Made by a program: the position numbers and the translations under genes | From: Microbacterium esteraromaticum | GTDB taxonomy: Bacteria > Actinomycetota > Actinomycetes > Actinomycetales > Microbacteriaceae | Assembly (NCBI RefSeq): GCF_014084045.1 | Contig: NZ_CP043732.1 | Span: 2,542,001-2,606,000, forward strand | Length of the DNA stretch: 64,000 bases | Direction of reading: 5' to 3' | Shown: positions 15,702 to 25,293 of the stretch, piece after piece | Numbering within the stretch: the stretch's first letter is position 1 | Layout of the letters: each line of letters begins with the position of its first letter | Notes under the pieces: generated by a model | What the model was told of the DNA's origin: nothing | The model's input: only the letters and a program-made list of their open reading frames with translations | The model's database searches: none

Positions 15702-16633
15702 CGGGTCTCCTGCGAGCCGGGGGTGGATTTGTGGGCGCGTGGGGCTCGGCGGTGCGGGGCGACGGCCATCGCGCTTGCCGCGAGCCGGGTGGACGCGACG
15801 CCGAAGGTCTGCTGGGCGACGAGCACGTAGAGCAGGTCGAGCACGAGCAGCTGCGAGTGCTTGACGGAGAGGTCGTCGGGGCGCAGGTATGCGGTGGGTT
15901 CGGCGGTGGCCAGCGAGATGTCGGCGAGCCCGGCGAGCGGCGAGTCGACGTCATGGGTGATCGCGACGGTGAACGCCCCGGTGGAGTGCGCCTGCGAGAG
16001 CATCTGCACGGTCTCCTCGGTGCGTCCGGTGCTCGAGATCCCGATGGCCACGGACGACTGATCCTGCAGCACGGCGCTCGTGAGCCCGTCGTGCACGTCC
16101 GACCAGCTGTGGGCGTTGACGCCGATGCGATAGAGGCGTCCCTGGAACTCGCGCGCCATCACTCCGCTGCCGCCGACGCCGTAGATGTCGACGTGACGGG
16201 CCGCCGTGATCGCGTCCGCAGCGCGCAGCACATCGTCCAGGTCGATGCGGGTCGCGGTGCTCTGGAGGCTCTCGACGTGCAGGCTCAGCAGTGTGTGGAG
16301 CACCTTGCCCGGCTCGTCCGAAGCGCTCAGCTCGCGCCCCATGTCGGCCTGCCAGCTCTCGTCGGCGTCGCCGCGGCCGATCTCGGATGCCACTCCGACG
16401 CGGAACTGCGTGTACCCGTCGAAGCCAAGGGCGCGGCAGAAGCGCGTGACGGTGGCGGCGGAGGTGCCTGCGCGGTCCGCCAGCTCGGTAATGGTCAGCT
16501 CGACAGGGGCCGTCGGATGCTCGGTGACGACGTCTGCGATCTTGCTCATCGCCGCGGGCATGGCCCGGCGGCGGTCTGCGATCCGGCGTGCGATCGTCAG
16601 TCCGTTGCCGATGTCCCGGGTCCGTGGCACCAT
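15698..16633 (-). CDS. MurR/RpiR family transcriptional regulator
   Basis: This 311-residue regulator has an RpiR helix-turn-helix (about residues 25-80; LTITELADRAGTSAATVTRF) and a C-terminal SIS domain (VGGSGVMAREFQGRLYRIG; IGISSTGRTEETVQ) that would sense a sugar phosphate. It probably controls the coupled SIS and ngc genes and the divergent kinase. Starts at ATG 16633 or GTG 16630 both follow GGAGG; a TTG at 16693 opens a longer frame. A palindrome at 16694-16708 in the divergent promoter is the likely operator. Confidence 0.88.
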   Translation of the reverse strand: MVPRTRDIGNGLTIARRIADRRRAMPAAMSKIADVVTEHPTAPVELTITELADRAGTSAATVTRFCRALGFDGYTQFRVGVASEIGRGDADESWQADMGRELSASDEPGKVLHTLLSLHVESLQSTATRIDLDDVLRAADAITAARHVDIYGVGGSGVMAREFQGRLYRIGVNAHSWSDVHDGLTSAVLQDQSSVAIGISSTGRTEETVQMLSQAHSTGAFTVAITHDVDSPLAGLADISLATAEPTAYLRPDDLSVKHSQLLVLDLLYVLVAQQTFGVASTRLAASAMAVAPHRRAPRAHKSTPGSQETR

Positions 16634-16693
16634 TGCCTCCAACTTCTTCCGCGGTTCCGGGCGAGAGTTCTCGTCCGGCGATCTCCGTTGCAA

Positions 16694-16708
16694 TGAAAAC
16701 TATTCTCA
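16694..16708. promoter_or_regulatory. Candidate RpiR operator over divergent -10 boxes
   Basis: TGAAAACTATTCTCA is an imperfect palindrome (11 of 15 positions symmetric). It contains TATTCT (16701-16706) for the kinase on the plus strand and TAGTTT (16697-16702) for the regulator on the minus strand. It resembles the TGAAA...TTTCA sites of RpiR regulators. The role is inferred. Confidence 0.55.
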
Positions 16709-16742
16709 CGCGACGAAAACGTCAAACAGGACAACATCACAA

Positions 16743-17726
16743 ATGAATCACGAACCGCTTCTCGTCGGCGTCGACGCCGGTGGCACCTCCACCAGGGCCG
16801 TGCTCACCGACCCCTCCGGCCGCTGCCTCGGCTACGGCGTCGGCGGCCGCGGAAACCCCATCTCAGCCGGTCCCGAGCGCGCGGCCGCCGGAGTGCTGGA
16901 CGCCATCCGCGGCGCTCTGGAGCCCACCGGCCACGGCCTCGCGGACGTCTCGGTGATCGTGCCGGCGATGGCGGGGATGCGCGCCTCGGGCGGCAGCGAC
17001 TGGCTGATGCAGCGACTCGCCCCTGCCGGCTTCGGCGGCACACTGCGCTTCGAGTCCGATCTGCTCGCCACCTACTTCAGCGGCGCGGCCGCACCCGTCG
17101 GATATGCGCTGGTGTCGGGCACGGGAGCGTGCGTCATCCGGGTGCAGGACGGCCGGATCGTCGACACGGGTGACGGACTCGGCTGGCTGCTCGGTGACCG
17201 CGGGAGCGGCTTCTGGATCGGCCACGCGATCGCCCGCGCCGCGGTGCAGGACCTCGACGGCACCGGTCCGGCCACGGCGCTCACAGATCGCGTGCTCGCC
17301 CACTACGAGCTCGAGCGCACCGACGTCCGCACAGACGGCCGGCTGCAGGAGCTCGAGGAGCTGATCGGGCGGCTGTACGGGCATCCGCCCATTGAGCTGG
17401 CAGGTCTCACGCCCTACGCCTTCGACGTCGAGGACGCCGTCGCCAGGGGCATCCTCATGACCGCGGGCGAGCAGCTCGCCGATACGCTCTCCGCTGTGCT
17501 CGACCGCCCCGGCCCGGTCGTCGTCGGCGGCAGTGTGCTGGCGCGATCAGGGCCCGTGCGCGACGCCTTCGTGGCCAGGCTCGGCGCTGACGGCGACGGT
17601 CTCGACCTCCGCCCTGTCAGCGACGGCGCCGTCGGCGCCGCGGTTCTCGCGGTGCGTGCCGCCGGAGGCATCCCGGACGACGCGGTGCTCGCGCGACTGA
17701 CCGACACCGTATCGGCGTTCCGGTAG
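16743..17726 (+). CDS. BadF/BadG/BcrA/BcrD-type kinase, probable N-acetylglucosamine kinase
   Basis: This 327-residue protein has the actin/hexokinase ATPase fold of the BadF family. It starts with the phosphate-1 motif VDAGGTSTRAVLTD and has a second glycine-rich loop VSGTGACVI, then GDRGSGFWIG and a C-terminal VVVGGSVLARSG adenosine motif. Members of this family phosphorylate N-acetylglucosamine. Divergent placement from the RpiR-SIS-ngc operon, with a shared candidate operator, supports phosphorylation of the imported amino sugar. There is only a weak Shine-Dalgarno sequence before ATG 16743. Confidence 0.85.
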   Translation: MNHEPLLVGVDAGGTSTRAVLTDPSGRCLGYGVGGRGNPISAGPERAAAGVLDAIRGALEPTGHGLADVSVIVPAMAGMRASGGSDWLMQRLAPAGFGGTLRFESDLLATYFSGAAAPVGYALVSGTGACVIRVQDGRIVDTGDGLGWLLGDRGSGFWIGHAIARAAVQDLDGTGPATALTDRVLAHYELERTDVRTDGRLQELEELIGRLYGHPPIELAGLTPYAFDVEDAVARGILMTAGEQLADTLSAVLDRPGPVVVGGSVLARSGPVRDAFVARLGADGDGLDLRPVSDGAVGAAVLAVRAAGGIPDDAVLARLTDTVSAFR

Positions 17727-17742
17727 TCGCTCGCGCGAGCCG

Positions 17743-17748
17743 TAGACT
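17743..17748 (+). promoter_or_regulatory. Candidate -10 box of argS
   Basis: TAGACT ends 9 bases before the argS ATG. The short spacing suggests a leaderless or nearly leaderless message. Confidence 0.45.
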
Positions 17749-17757
17749 TGACCGTCT

Positions 17758-19422
17758 ATGAACCCTGAAGCCCTCTCCGCCGCAGTCCTCGCCGTCCTCA
17801 GCCCGATCGCGGCGTCGCTGCGACCGGACGATGCGCTGGGCGTCGACGCTACGGACATCGTGCTGGAGCGTCCGCGCAACCGCGACCACGGCGACTGGTC
17901 GACCAACATCGCGATGCGCCTGGCCAAGCGGCTCGGCACCAGCCCGCGCGACCTCGCTCAGCGGATCGCCGACGGGCTGAACCAGATCGACGGCATCGAC
18001 GGAGTCGAGGTCGCCGGCCCCGGATTCATCAACATCCGCCTCGAAGCCGGCGCCGCCGGCGCCCTGGCGAAGACCATCGTCGATCAGGGCGCGGCATACG
18101 GTGCCAACGACTCTCAGGCGGGCGTCTCGGTGAACGTCGAGTTCGTCTCGGCGAACCCCACGGGTCCACTGCACATCGGGCACACTCGCTGGGCGGCGCT
18201 CGGCGACTCGATCGTGCGTCTGCTGCTGGCCAGCGGTGCGCAGGCCGTGCGGGAGTACTACATCAACGACGCGGGTGCGCAGATGGAGCGTTTCGCGCGC
18301 TCGGTGCTCGCAGCCGCGAAGGGCGAGCCGACGCCTGAGGACGGCTACCCGGGCGCATACATCGCCGAGCTCGCGCAGCGCGTGCTGGCGTCGCACCCCG
18401 GCCTGCTCGACCTGCCCGCCGACGAGCAGCTGATCGTCGCCCGCGATCAGGCCTACGAGTACCAGCTCGCCGAGATCAAGGCATCGCTCGACGCCTTCAA
18501 CGTGCCCTTCGACGTGTGGTTCTCGGAGCGCACCCTGCACGCCGAGGGGCCCGAGGGCCCGAGCCTGGTCGACCAGGCGGTCGACCGCCTGCGCGCCCAG
18601 GGCCACGTCTTCGACGAGGAGGGCGCCGTCTGGGTGCGCACCACAGACTTCGGCGACGACAAGGACCGCGTCATCCGCCGTTCGAACGGCGAGTACACCT
18701 ACTTCGCCGCCGACGCCGCGTACTACCTGAACAAGGGCGACCGCGGCTTCCAGAACAAGATCTACCTCCTGGGTGCCGATCACCACGGCTACGTGCACCG
18801 GCTCAAGGCCGTGGCGGGGGCGGCCGGCGAGGATCCCGAGAAGAACATCCAGGTGCTGATCGGCCAGATGGTCTCGGTGCGCGGAGCTCGGCTGTCGAAG
18901 CGCGCGGGCAACATCATCGAGATGGACGACCTGCGCTCCTGGATCGGCACGGATGCTCTGCGATACGCGCTCGAGCGCTCGCCTGCGGACTCGCCGCTCG
19001 ACCTCGACCCCGAACTGCTGCAGAAGCGCACCAACGACAACCCGGTCTTCTATGTGCAGTACGCTCACGCGCGCACGCACAACGTCGCCCGCAATGCCGC
19101 CGAATCGGACGTCGACCGCTCCGAGTTCGCCCCCGAGCTGCTCACCCACGAGACCGAGAGCGCGCTGCTCGGTGCGCTTCAGGAGTTCCCGCGCCTGGTC
19201 GCATTCGCCGCAGAGGTGCGCGAGCCGCACCGCATCGCGCGCTACCTGGAAGAGCTGGCGGGCCTGTACCACCGCTGGTACGACAACTGCAGGGTCATCC
19301 CGAAGGGCGACGACCCGATCGAGACCGTGCATCGCACGCGTCTGTGGCTGAACGACGCCACAGGTCAGGTGCTGCGCAACGGACTCGACCTGCTGGGAGT
19401 CTCGGCCCCCGAGAGGATGTGA
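17758..19422 (+). CDS. argS: Arginyl-tRNA synthetase
   Basis: This 554-residue class I synthetase charges tRNA-Arg. The N-terminal additional domain is followed by the signature [17 protein letters not shown] with HIGH, which binds ATP. The second signature is the weak RLSKRAGN form usual for ArgRS, in place of canonical KMSKS. The C-terminal DALR-type anticodon-binding domain includes YVQYAHAR and ends with the conserved ERM. The length is normal for the family. ATG 17758 is 31 bases after the kinase stop. The gene has no visible frame damage. Confidence 0.97.
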   Translation: MNPEALSAAVLAVLSPIAASLRPDDALGVDATDIVLERPRNRDHGDWSTNIAMRLAKRLGTSPRDLAQRIADGLNQIDGIDGVEVAGPGFINIRLEAGAAGALAKTIVDQGAAYGANDSQAGVSVNVEFVSANPTGPLHIGHTRWAALGDSIVRLLLASGAQAVREYYINDAGAQMERFARSVLAAAKGEPTPEDGYPGAYIAELAQRVLASHPGLLDLPADEQLIVARDQAYEYQLAEIKASLDAFNVPFDVWFSERTLHAEGPEGPSLVDQAVDRLRAQGHVFDEEGAVWVRTTDFGDDKDRVIRRSNGEYTYFAADAAYYLNKGDRGFQNKIYLLGADHHGYVHRLKAVAGAAGEDPEKNIQVLIGQMVSVRGARLSKRAGNIIEMDDLRSWIGTDALRYALERSPADSPLDLDPELLQKRTNDNPVFYVQYAHARTHNVARNAAESDVDRSEFAPELLTHETESALLGALQEFPRLVAFAAEVREPHRIARYLEELAGLYHRWYDNCRVIPKGDDPIETVHRTRLWLNDATGQVLRNGLDLLGVSAPERM

Positions 19423-19429
19423 TCCGGTG

Positions 19430-20197
19430 ATGAGCACGATCAGCCCCCGGAGCCGAAGGGCGCGCTGGCCGTGGGTCGTGCTCGTCATCGTGCTCGTGCT
19501 GGCCGCACTGGTCGTCGCGAGCGAGTTCGTCGCGCGCGCCATCGTGCCGAACACGGTCCGATCGCTCGTGATCTCCAACCTCGACCTGCCCGCCGATCAG
19601 CAGCTCGACGTCGAGGTGCCTGGCGTGATGCTGCCCCAGCTGATCTCAGGCACACTCGACGAGGTCGAGCTGTCCTCCGACGAGGTGACGATCGGCGGGA
19701 TCACCGGGTCCGCCCACGTGCGAGCGACGGATGTGCCGGTGGCAGGAGGGGCGCTGGGCGCGGCTGAGGGCACGGTGTCCATCGATCAGGACGAGTTCGG
19801 CTCCCTGCTCGCGGCATCGCAGCTGCCGATCACCCGCATCGCGCTGGCGGCGCCGAACGCGACCGTCGAGGGGGAGGTCGAGCTGTTCGGACGGCGGATC
19901 CCGGTGGGACTCACGGTGACGCCGGGGGCGGAGCAGGGCGACCTGCTGCTGACCCCCGTATCGCTGATGCTGAACGGCATGCAGATGGATCTCGATGCCG
20001 TGTCGGGGATGATCGGCGCGGTGGGCGAGCAGGTCACCAAGCCGCAGCGCATCTGCATCGCCGACCGCCTTCCCGCGGGCATCGCTCTCACCGGACTGCG
20101 CATCGAAGGCACCCGCGCCGTCGCCGACATCTCCGCCGACGGCCGGATCTCCATCGATCCCGCGCTGCTCGAGACGGGCACCTGCCCCCGTTCCTGA
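19430..20197 (+). CDS. DUF2993 (LmeA-like) membrane-anchored lipid-binding protein
   Basis: This 255-residue protein has a basic N-terminus, one membrane anchor (about residues 12-35) and an extracytoplasmic DUF2993 domain with the repeated beta pattern seen here as LDVEVPGVMLPQLISGTLDEV and VTIGGITGSAHVRATDVPV. In mycobacteria LmeA of this family binds phospholipid in the cell envelope. ATG 19430 is chosen over GTG 19427. It lies 7 bases after argS and may be cotranscribed. It converges with the YihY/BrkB gene. Confidence 0.82.
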   Translation: MSTISPRSRRARWPWVVLVIVLVLAALVVASEFVARAIVPNTVRSLVISNLDLPADQQLDVEVPGVMLPQLISGTLDEVELSSDEVTIGGITGSAHVRATDVPVAGGALGAAEGTVSIDQDEFGSLLAASQLPITRIALAAPNATVEGEVELFGRRIPVGLTVTPGAEQGDLLLTPVSLMLNGMQMDLDAVSGMIGAVGEQVTKPQRICIADRLPAGIALTGLRIEGTRAVADISADGRISIDPALLETGTCPRS

Positions 20198-20204
20198 GCG
20201 GCGA

Positions 20205-21257
20205 TCAATCCGGGGCGGCAGCCTTCTGCGCGGCACGCAGCACCGCGGTGGCCGCCCGCACATCGTCCTCGGCCCGCCGGAGCGCGAACTCCGGAAGCGT
20301 ATCGGCGCCGAAGCGCTCGGCGACCCGGTCGCCGCGCTCGCGGTGCGAGACCGTGATCAGCGCAGTGGCCAGCAGGATCACCTGCGTCGACAGGTTCAGC
20401 CACAGCAGCAGCGCGAGGAGGGACGCGAACGAGGCGAGCAGCGGGTTCGCCCTCGCCCCACCGACGAACAGACCCGACAGCTCCTGCAGCGCCAGCAGGC
20501 CGGCAGCGCCGACGAGCGCCCCGCCCCAGAGCGCCCCGGCCGATGCGCGCACCCCCGACAGCATCCGGAAGACCGCGGCGATCAGCACGGCGTCGAGGGC
20601 GAACACGACGATCAGCGACAGCACGCGCACCGTCCAGAACACGGCGGGGGAGTCCTCTGCGATGCCCAGCGCAGCGGCGGTCCATCCCACGATCAGCTCG
20701 CTCGCGAACGTCAGGCCGGCGGCGGCCACGAACGTCGCCCCGATGATCAGCGCGAGAAGGACGCTGCGCAGCACGACCAGGTACCAGACGACGTCGGCGG
20801 AATCGGTTCCGGCGACGGTGCGCACGGCGTTGCGCATCGAGCCGATCGCGCCGAGGGCGGATCCGATCAGACCCACCAGGGAGATCACCCCGGCGATCGA
20901 CAGCCCGGCCGGTGCGCTGATATCGTCCAGGTCGACGATGCCCTTGCCGCCGTCGGTCGCGATGAGCCCTGGCACGGCCGAGTCCACCGCCGACACGACG
21001 GCGGTCCACGCCACGGCATCCTGCGAGAGCCACAGGGCCGCCGCCGAGAACCCGAGCAGCACGGCCGCGAACACGCTGAACAGCGCGCGGTACGTCACGG
21101 CATCGGCGAGCATCGGACCCCGCCTGCCTGTGTACAGCAGGGCGGCCCGCACGACACGCAGCCGCAGAAGTCGTCGGATGGCGTCCGCCGAGGTACTCGC
21201 AGGCCATCCCTTCCGCTCGGCGGTCGGGGCTGCGTCGGAACTCGTCGGCGTCTCCAT
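20205..21257 (-). CDS. YihY/BrkB family inner-membrane protein
   Basis: This 350-residue protein has six membrane spans in the YihY/virulence factor BrkB arrangement. It starts with AVTYRALFSVFAAVLLGFSA and ends with ASFASLLALLLWLNLSTQVILL, the conserved closing motif of the family. The function of the family is unsettled; envelope transport has been proposed. ATG 21257 is 7 bases after TAGTGT (21265-21270 on the plus strand as acacta), so the message is likely leaderless. A longer open frame to 21464 would cross the lysA promoter and is not favoured. The C-terminal tail is charged. Confidence 0.87.
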   Translation of the reverse strand: METPTSSDAAPTAERKGWPASTSADAIRRLLRLRVVRAALLYTGRRGPMLADAVTYRALFSVFAAVLLGFSAAALWLSQDAVAWTAVVSAVDSAVPGLIATDGGKGIVDLDDISAPAGLSIAGVISLVGLIGSALGAIGSMRNAVRTVAGTDSADVVWYLVVLRSVLLALIIGATFVAAAGLTFASELIVGWTAAALGIAEDSPAVFWTVRVLSLIVVFALDAVLIAAVFRMLSGVRASAGALWGGALVGAAGLLALQELSGLFVGGARANPLLASFASLLALLLWLNLSTQVILLATALITVSHRERGDRVAERFGADTLPEFALRRAEDDVRAATAVLRAAQKAAAPD

Positions 21258-21314
21258 CCTCTCCACACTATTCAGCTCGTCGGAATGTGGACGGGGCTTG
21301 ACTCGGCGGTGTCT

Positions 21315-21320
21315 TAGAAT
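21315..21320 (+). promoter_or_regulatory. Candidate -10 box of lysA
   Basis: TAGAAT lies 59 bases before the lysA GTG. A TTGACT at 21298-21303 is only 11 bases upstream, too close for a standard -35, so support is limited to the -10 match. Confidence 0.35.
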
Positions 21321-21379
21321 CAGGGTCGACCTCGCCTGCACGGCGATCCCGTCAGAACCCGTGATCCGATTGGTGCTGC

Positions 21380-22770
21380 GTGCATTCCCCTGATTCCTCT
21401 CCCGCCCCCGGATGGCTGCTCGTCCCCGATGACGCCAACGATCTGGTCGAGGGGGTGTGGCCACGCTCCGCCGTACGCGATGCGGACGGCGAGCTGAGCA
21501 TCGGAGGCGTGGGCGCAGGCGACCTCGCCCGCACCTACGGCACGCCCCTGCAGGTGATCGACGAAGCGGAGGTCCGCCTTCGCGCGGCGACGCTGCGAGA
21601 CGCCTTCCGTCGTGCGGCAGAGGCCAACGGCACGACCGCGCGCATCTACTACGCGGGCAAGGCGCTGCTGAACACGTCGATCGTGCGGTGGGTGCTCGAG
21701 GAGGGACTGAACGTCGACGTCTGCACCGGCGGCGAGCTCGAGGTCGCGTTGGCGGGGGGAGCGGATGCCGGGAAGCTGGGCTTCCACGGCAACAACAAGT
21801 CCGTGGGCGAGCTCGAGCGCGCGGTGGATGCCGGCGTCGGCACGATCATCATCGACAGCGTCATCGAGATTGAGCGCCTCGCCGCCATCGTCTCGCGCAC
21901 CGGCGCGACGCAGCGCGTCATGCTGCGCGTCAACAGCGGCGTGCACGCCGAGACCCACGACTTCCTCGCGACGGCGCACGAGGACCAGAAGTTCGGCTTC
22001 GCGCTCGATCAGGCGCCGGCGGCGGTCGCGCGCATCCGCGAGATCGACGGCCTGCTGTTCTCCGGCCTGCACTGCCACATCGGCTCGCAGATCTTCGGCG
22101 TCGCGGGCTTCAAGGAGTCCGCTTCGCGCGTGCTCGACCTGCACCAGGAGCTGCTCGAGGGGGCGACATCCCGCAGCTCAATCTCGGGGGCGGGTTCGGC
22201 ATCGCGTACACGCGGGTCGACGACCCGACGCCCATCGCGGAGCTCGCCGACGGCATCGTCTCGGCCGTCGCCGAGGGGTGCGCGGCGCGCGGGATCCCTG
22301 TGCCCGCCCTCTCGTTCGAACCAGGCCGCGCGATCGTCGGCAACGCCGGCGTGACCCTGTACGAGATCGGCACCACGAAGGACGTCGAGCTCGAGACGAC
22401 AACACGGCGCTACGTCAGTGTCGACGGCGGCATGAGCGACAACGCACGGCCTGCCCTGTACGGCGCGCAGTTCTCGGCCAGGCTCGCCTCTCGGGCGGGA
22501 ACAGCCGAACCCGTTCTGGTGAGGGTGGTCGGAAAGCACTGCGAGTCGGGAGACATCGTCGTGGACCACGAATACCTCCCGGGCGACCTCACTCCGGGGG
22601 ATCTGCTCGCCGTGCCGGTGACGGGGGCGTACTGCGCGCCTCTGTCGAACAACTACAACCATGTGCCCCGGCCGCCCGTCGTCGCCGTCTCCGACGGGAT
22701 CGCACGAGTCATCGTGCGGGGCGAGTCGATCGCCGACCTGCTCGCGCGCGACGTGGGCATCCCGCAGTGA
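21380..22770 (+). pseudogene. lysA: Diaminopimelate decarboxylase with a -1 frameshift
   Basis: LysA makes L-lysine from meso-diaminopimelate. The first part (from GTG 21380) has the PLP-binding YAGKALLN and the LHCHIGSQ motif. After LLEG the frame is lost. The run of five G at 22159-22163 needs a sixth G to continue as GDIPQLNLGGGFGIAY, and the second frame then runs without interruption to 22770 with SFEPGRAIVGNAG and YNHVPRP. So two fragments of one gene of about 464 codons are present. The upstream fragment would end at 22354 with an unrelated tail. It may be a true mutation or a homopolymer error in the assembly. Confidence 0.85.
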
Positions 22771-22826
22771 TCGCGGCCGTCAGCGGCCAGACCGAACTTC
22801 CCGATCCGACGTGCTGAGGAGCGCAG

Positions 22827-24142
22827 ATGACTGACTACCGACGACTTCGCGTGGCGCTGCTGGGAGCCGGAGCCGTGGGCTCGCAGGTGGCATCCCTGCT
22901 GCTGCGTCACGGCGAGGAGCTCGCAGACCGCGCCGGAGCGCACCTCGAGCTCTCCGGCATCGCCGTGCGCGACGTCGACGCCCCGCGGGACGTCGATCTT
23001 CCCGCGAGCTCTTCACCACGGACGCCGAGACGCTGATCACCGGCTCGGACATCGTGATCGAGCTGATGGGGGGCATCGAGCCCGCACGCTCGCACATCCT
23101 GCTCGGACTCGGCTCAGGCGCCGACGTCGTCACCGCGAACAAGGCGCTGCTCGCCACGCACGGGCCCGAGATCTTCGAGGCCGCCGAGCGCGTCGGCGCC
23201 TCCGTGTACTACGAGGCCGCAGCCGCCGGCGCGATCCCGATCATCCGCCCGCTGCGCGATTCGCTCGCAGGCGACCGCGTGGTGCGCATCATGGGGATCG
23301 TCAACGGCACGACCAACTACATCCTCGACCGCATGGACGTCGAGGGTGCGGACTTCGCCGAGGTGCTCGCCGACGCCCAGCGCCTCGGCTACGCCGAGGC
23401 CGATCCCACCGCGGACGTCGAGGGCTACGACGCGGCGCAGAAGGCGGCGATCCTGGCATCCCTCGCCTTCCACACCGCCGTGCCCCTCGAGGCCGTGCAC
23501 CGTGAGGGCATCACCACCATCACGGCCGACATGATCGAGGAGGCCCGCGAGGCCGGATTCGTCATCAAGCTGCTCGCGGTGTGCGAGCGGCTCGGCAACG
23601 GCGGCCCCGAGTCGATCTCCGTGCGGGTCTACCCCGCCCTCGTGCCGCGCGAGCACCCGCTCGGCGCCGTGCACGGGGCCAACAACGCCGTGTTCGTCGA
23701 GGCCGAGGCCGCCGGCTCGCTGATGTTCTACGGTGCAGGCGCGGGCGGCGTGCAGACGGCATCCGCCGTGCTGGGCGACGTGGTCTCGGCTGCGCGGCGA
23801 CACATCGCGGGCGGCACGGGGGTCGGCGAGTCGACCCGGGCCAACCTGCCCGTGGTCTCGATCGGACACGTGATGACCCGCTATCAGATCACCCTCGAGG
23901 TGTCGGACGAGGCGGGCGTGCTCGCCACGATCGCCGGTCTCCTCAGCGACGGCGGCGTGTCGGTGGCGACGCTGGTGCAGACGGTCATCCCGGCCGCGGA
24001 CGGCGCCGACGGCGAGACCGCCCGGCTGATCATCGGCACGCACCGGGCCACGGACAGCGCACTCAGCGCCGCGGTGGAGCGGCTGGCGTCGAGCGACGTC
24101 GTCGAGCGGGTCGTGTCCGTGCTGCGCGTCGAGGGGGAGTGA
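22827..24142 (+). pseudogene. hom: Homoserine dehydrogenase with a -1 frameshift
   Basis: Hom reduces aspartate semialdehyde to homoserine for threonine and methionine. ATG 22827 has GAGGAG upstream and opens with the NAD(P) motif VALLGAGAVGSQV. At 23001-23003 the run CCC must be CCCC to give DLPRELFTTDAETLITGSD. As it stands the first frame stops at 23036 and the second resumes from about 23003. The rest is complete: VTANKALLATHG, the catalytic region IMGIVNGTTNYIL and a C-terminal ACT domain (about 23890-24130). This is a second one-base loss within 850 bases of the lysA lesion. Confidence 0.85.
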
Positions 24143-24158
24143 GCATGGGGTCACCCTC

Positions 24159-25127
24159 GTGCCGGCCGAGCCGGTCGCATCCGAGGCGCCGCACGTCGAG
24201 GCCGCGATCCGCACGGTCATGGTCACGGTGCCCGCGACCAGCGCGAACCTCGGTCCCGGATTCGACACGCTCGGCCTCGCCCTGAGCGTCTACGACACCC
24301 TCACGGCGTCGTCGTTCGACGACGACCGTCTCGTGATCGAGGTCACCGGCTCGGGCGCGGAGGAGATCCCCGTCGATGCGAGCAACCTCGTGGTCCGCTC
24401 CATCGCGCACGTCTTCGCCGACGTCGGCCGTCGGATGCCCGGCCTGCACCTGCACGCGGCCAACGGCGTGCCGCACGGACGCGGACTCGGCTCGTCGGGC
24501 GCAGCGGTCACCGCGGGCATCCTGATCGCCAAGGGACTGCTCGCCGGCGATGTCGATCTCGACGACGATGCGCTGCTGCGCCTGGCGACCGAGCTCGAGG
24601 GGCACCCCGACAACGTCGCGCCCGCCCTGTTCGGCGGCCTGACCATCGCGTGGACGGGCGAGCGCGGTCCGCAGCACAAGAAGCTGCTGGTGCACCGCGG
24701 CGTCGCACCGCTGGTGTTCGTGCCCGGCTTCACGATGTCGACCTCGCTGGCGCGCTCGCTGCAGCCGCCGCAGGTCTCGCGCGAGGACGCGGTGTTCAAC
24801 GTGTCGCGCTCTGCGCTGCTGATCGCGGCCCTGACCCAGAGCCCCGAGCTCCTGCTCGACGCGACCGACGACCGTCTGCACCAGGACTACCGCGGCCCCG
24901 CCATGCCCGAGACGCTGCGTCTGGTCCAGGCGCTGCGCGCCGAGGGCTACGCCGCTGTCGTGTCAGGAGCCGGCCCCAGCGTGCTCGTGCTCGCCGACGG
25001 TCCCGGCGCGCGGCAGCGTGCGGTCGAGGTGGCGGATGCCGTGACGGACACTCCGTGGCAGGCGCACATGCTCGCGGTCGACGTGCAGGGTGGTACAGTA
25101 AGGGAACGAGCGGAGGGCACCACGTAA
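24159..25127 (+). CDS. thrB: Homoserine kinase
   Basis: This 322-residue GHMP kinase phosphorylates homoserine. The N-terminal VTVPATSANLGPGFDTLGLA and the ATP-binding GRGLGSSGAAVTAG are diagnostic, and VVSGAGPSVLVLA is the C-terminal GHMP motif. GTG 24159 is the first in-frame start after hom; ATG 24219 would remove a 20-residue N-terminal extension and begin at the conserved core. The gene is intact. thrC, which often stands between hom and thrB in Actinobacteria, is not here. Confidence 0.94.
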   Translation: MPAEPVASEAPHVEAAIRTVMVTVPATSANLGPGFDTLGLALSVYDTLTASSFDDDRLVIEVTGSGAEEIPVDASNLVVRSIAHVFADVGRRMPGLHLHAANGVPHGRGLGSSGAAVTAGILIAKGLLAGDVDLDDDALLRLATELEGHPDNVAPALFGGLTIAWTGERGPQHKKLLVHRGVAPLVFVPGFTMSTSLARSLQPPQVSREDAVFNVSRSALLIAALTQSPELLLDATDDRLHQDYRGPAMPETLRLVQALRAEGYAAVVSGAGPSVLVLADGPGARQRAVEVADAVTDTPWQAHMLAVDVQGGTVRERAEGTT

Positions 25128-25293
25128 CTTCGTGATTCTCGCCCTATCGCAATTCTGCGAAGTCCGCACGCGATCCCCAGGAACATCCAGGTACTGGCTG
25201 GCAGGCGCTCTGCGTCGGCGCGTGTGATGCCCGCAGCATCTGCTGCGTGCACATCGGACTGCTCGTCTTCCCACGACATATGAGGGAGTACTC

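Noticed and set aside
21380..23036. Reading the lysA and hom pieces as four separate genes
   Set aside because: Each pair rejoins into a full-length family member after restoring one base in a homopolymer, and the downstream pieces lack starts at domain borders.
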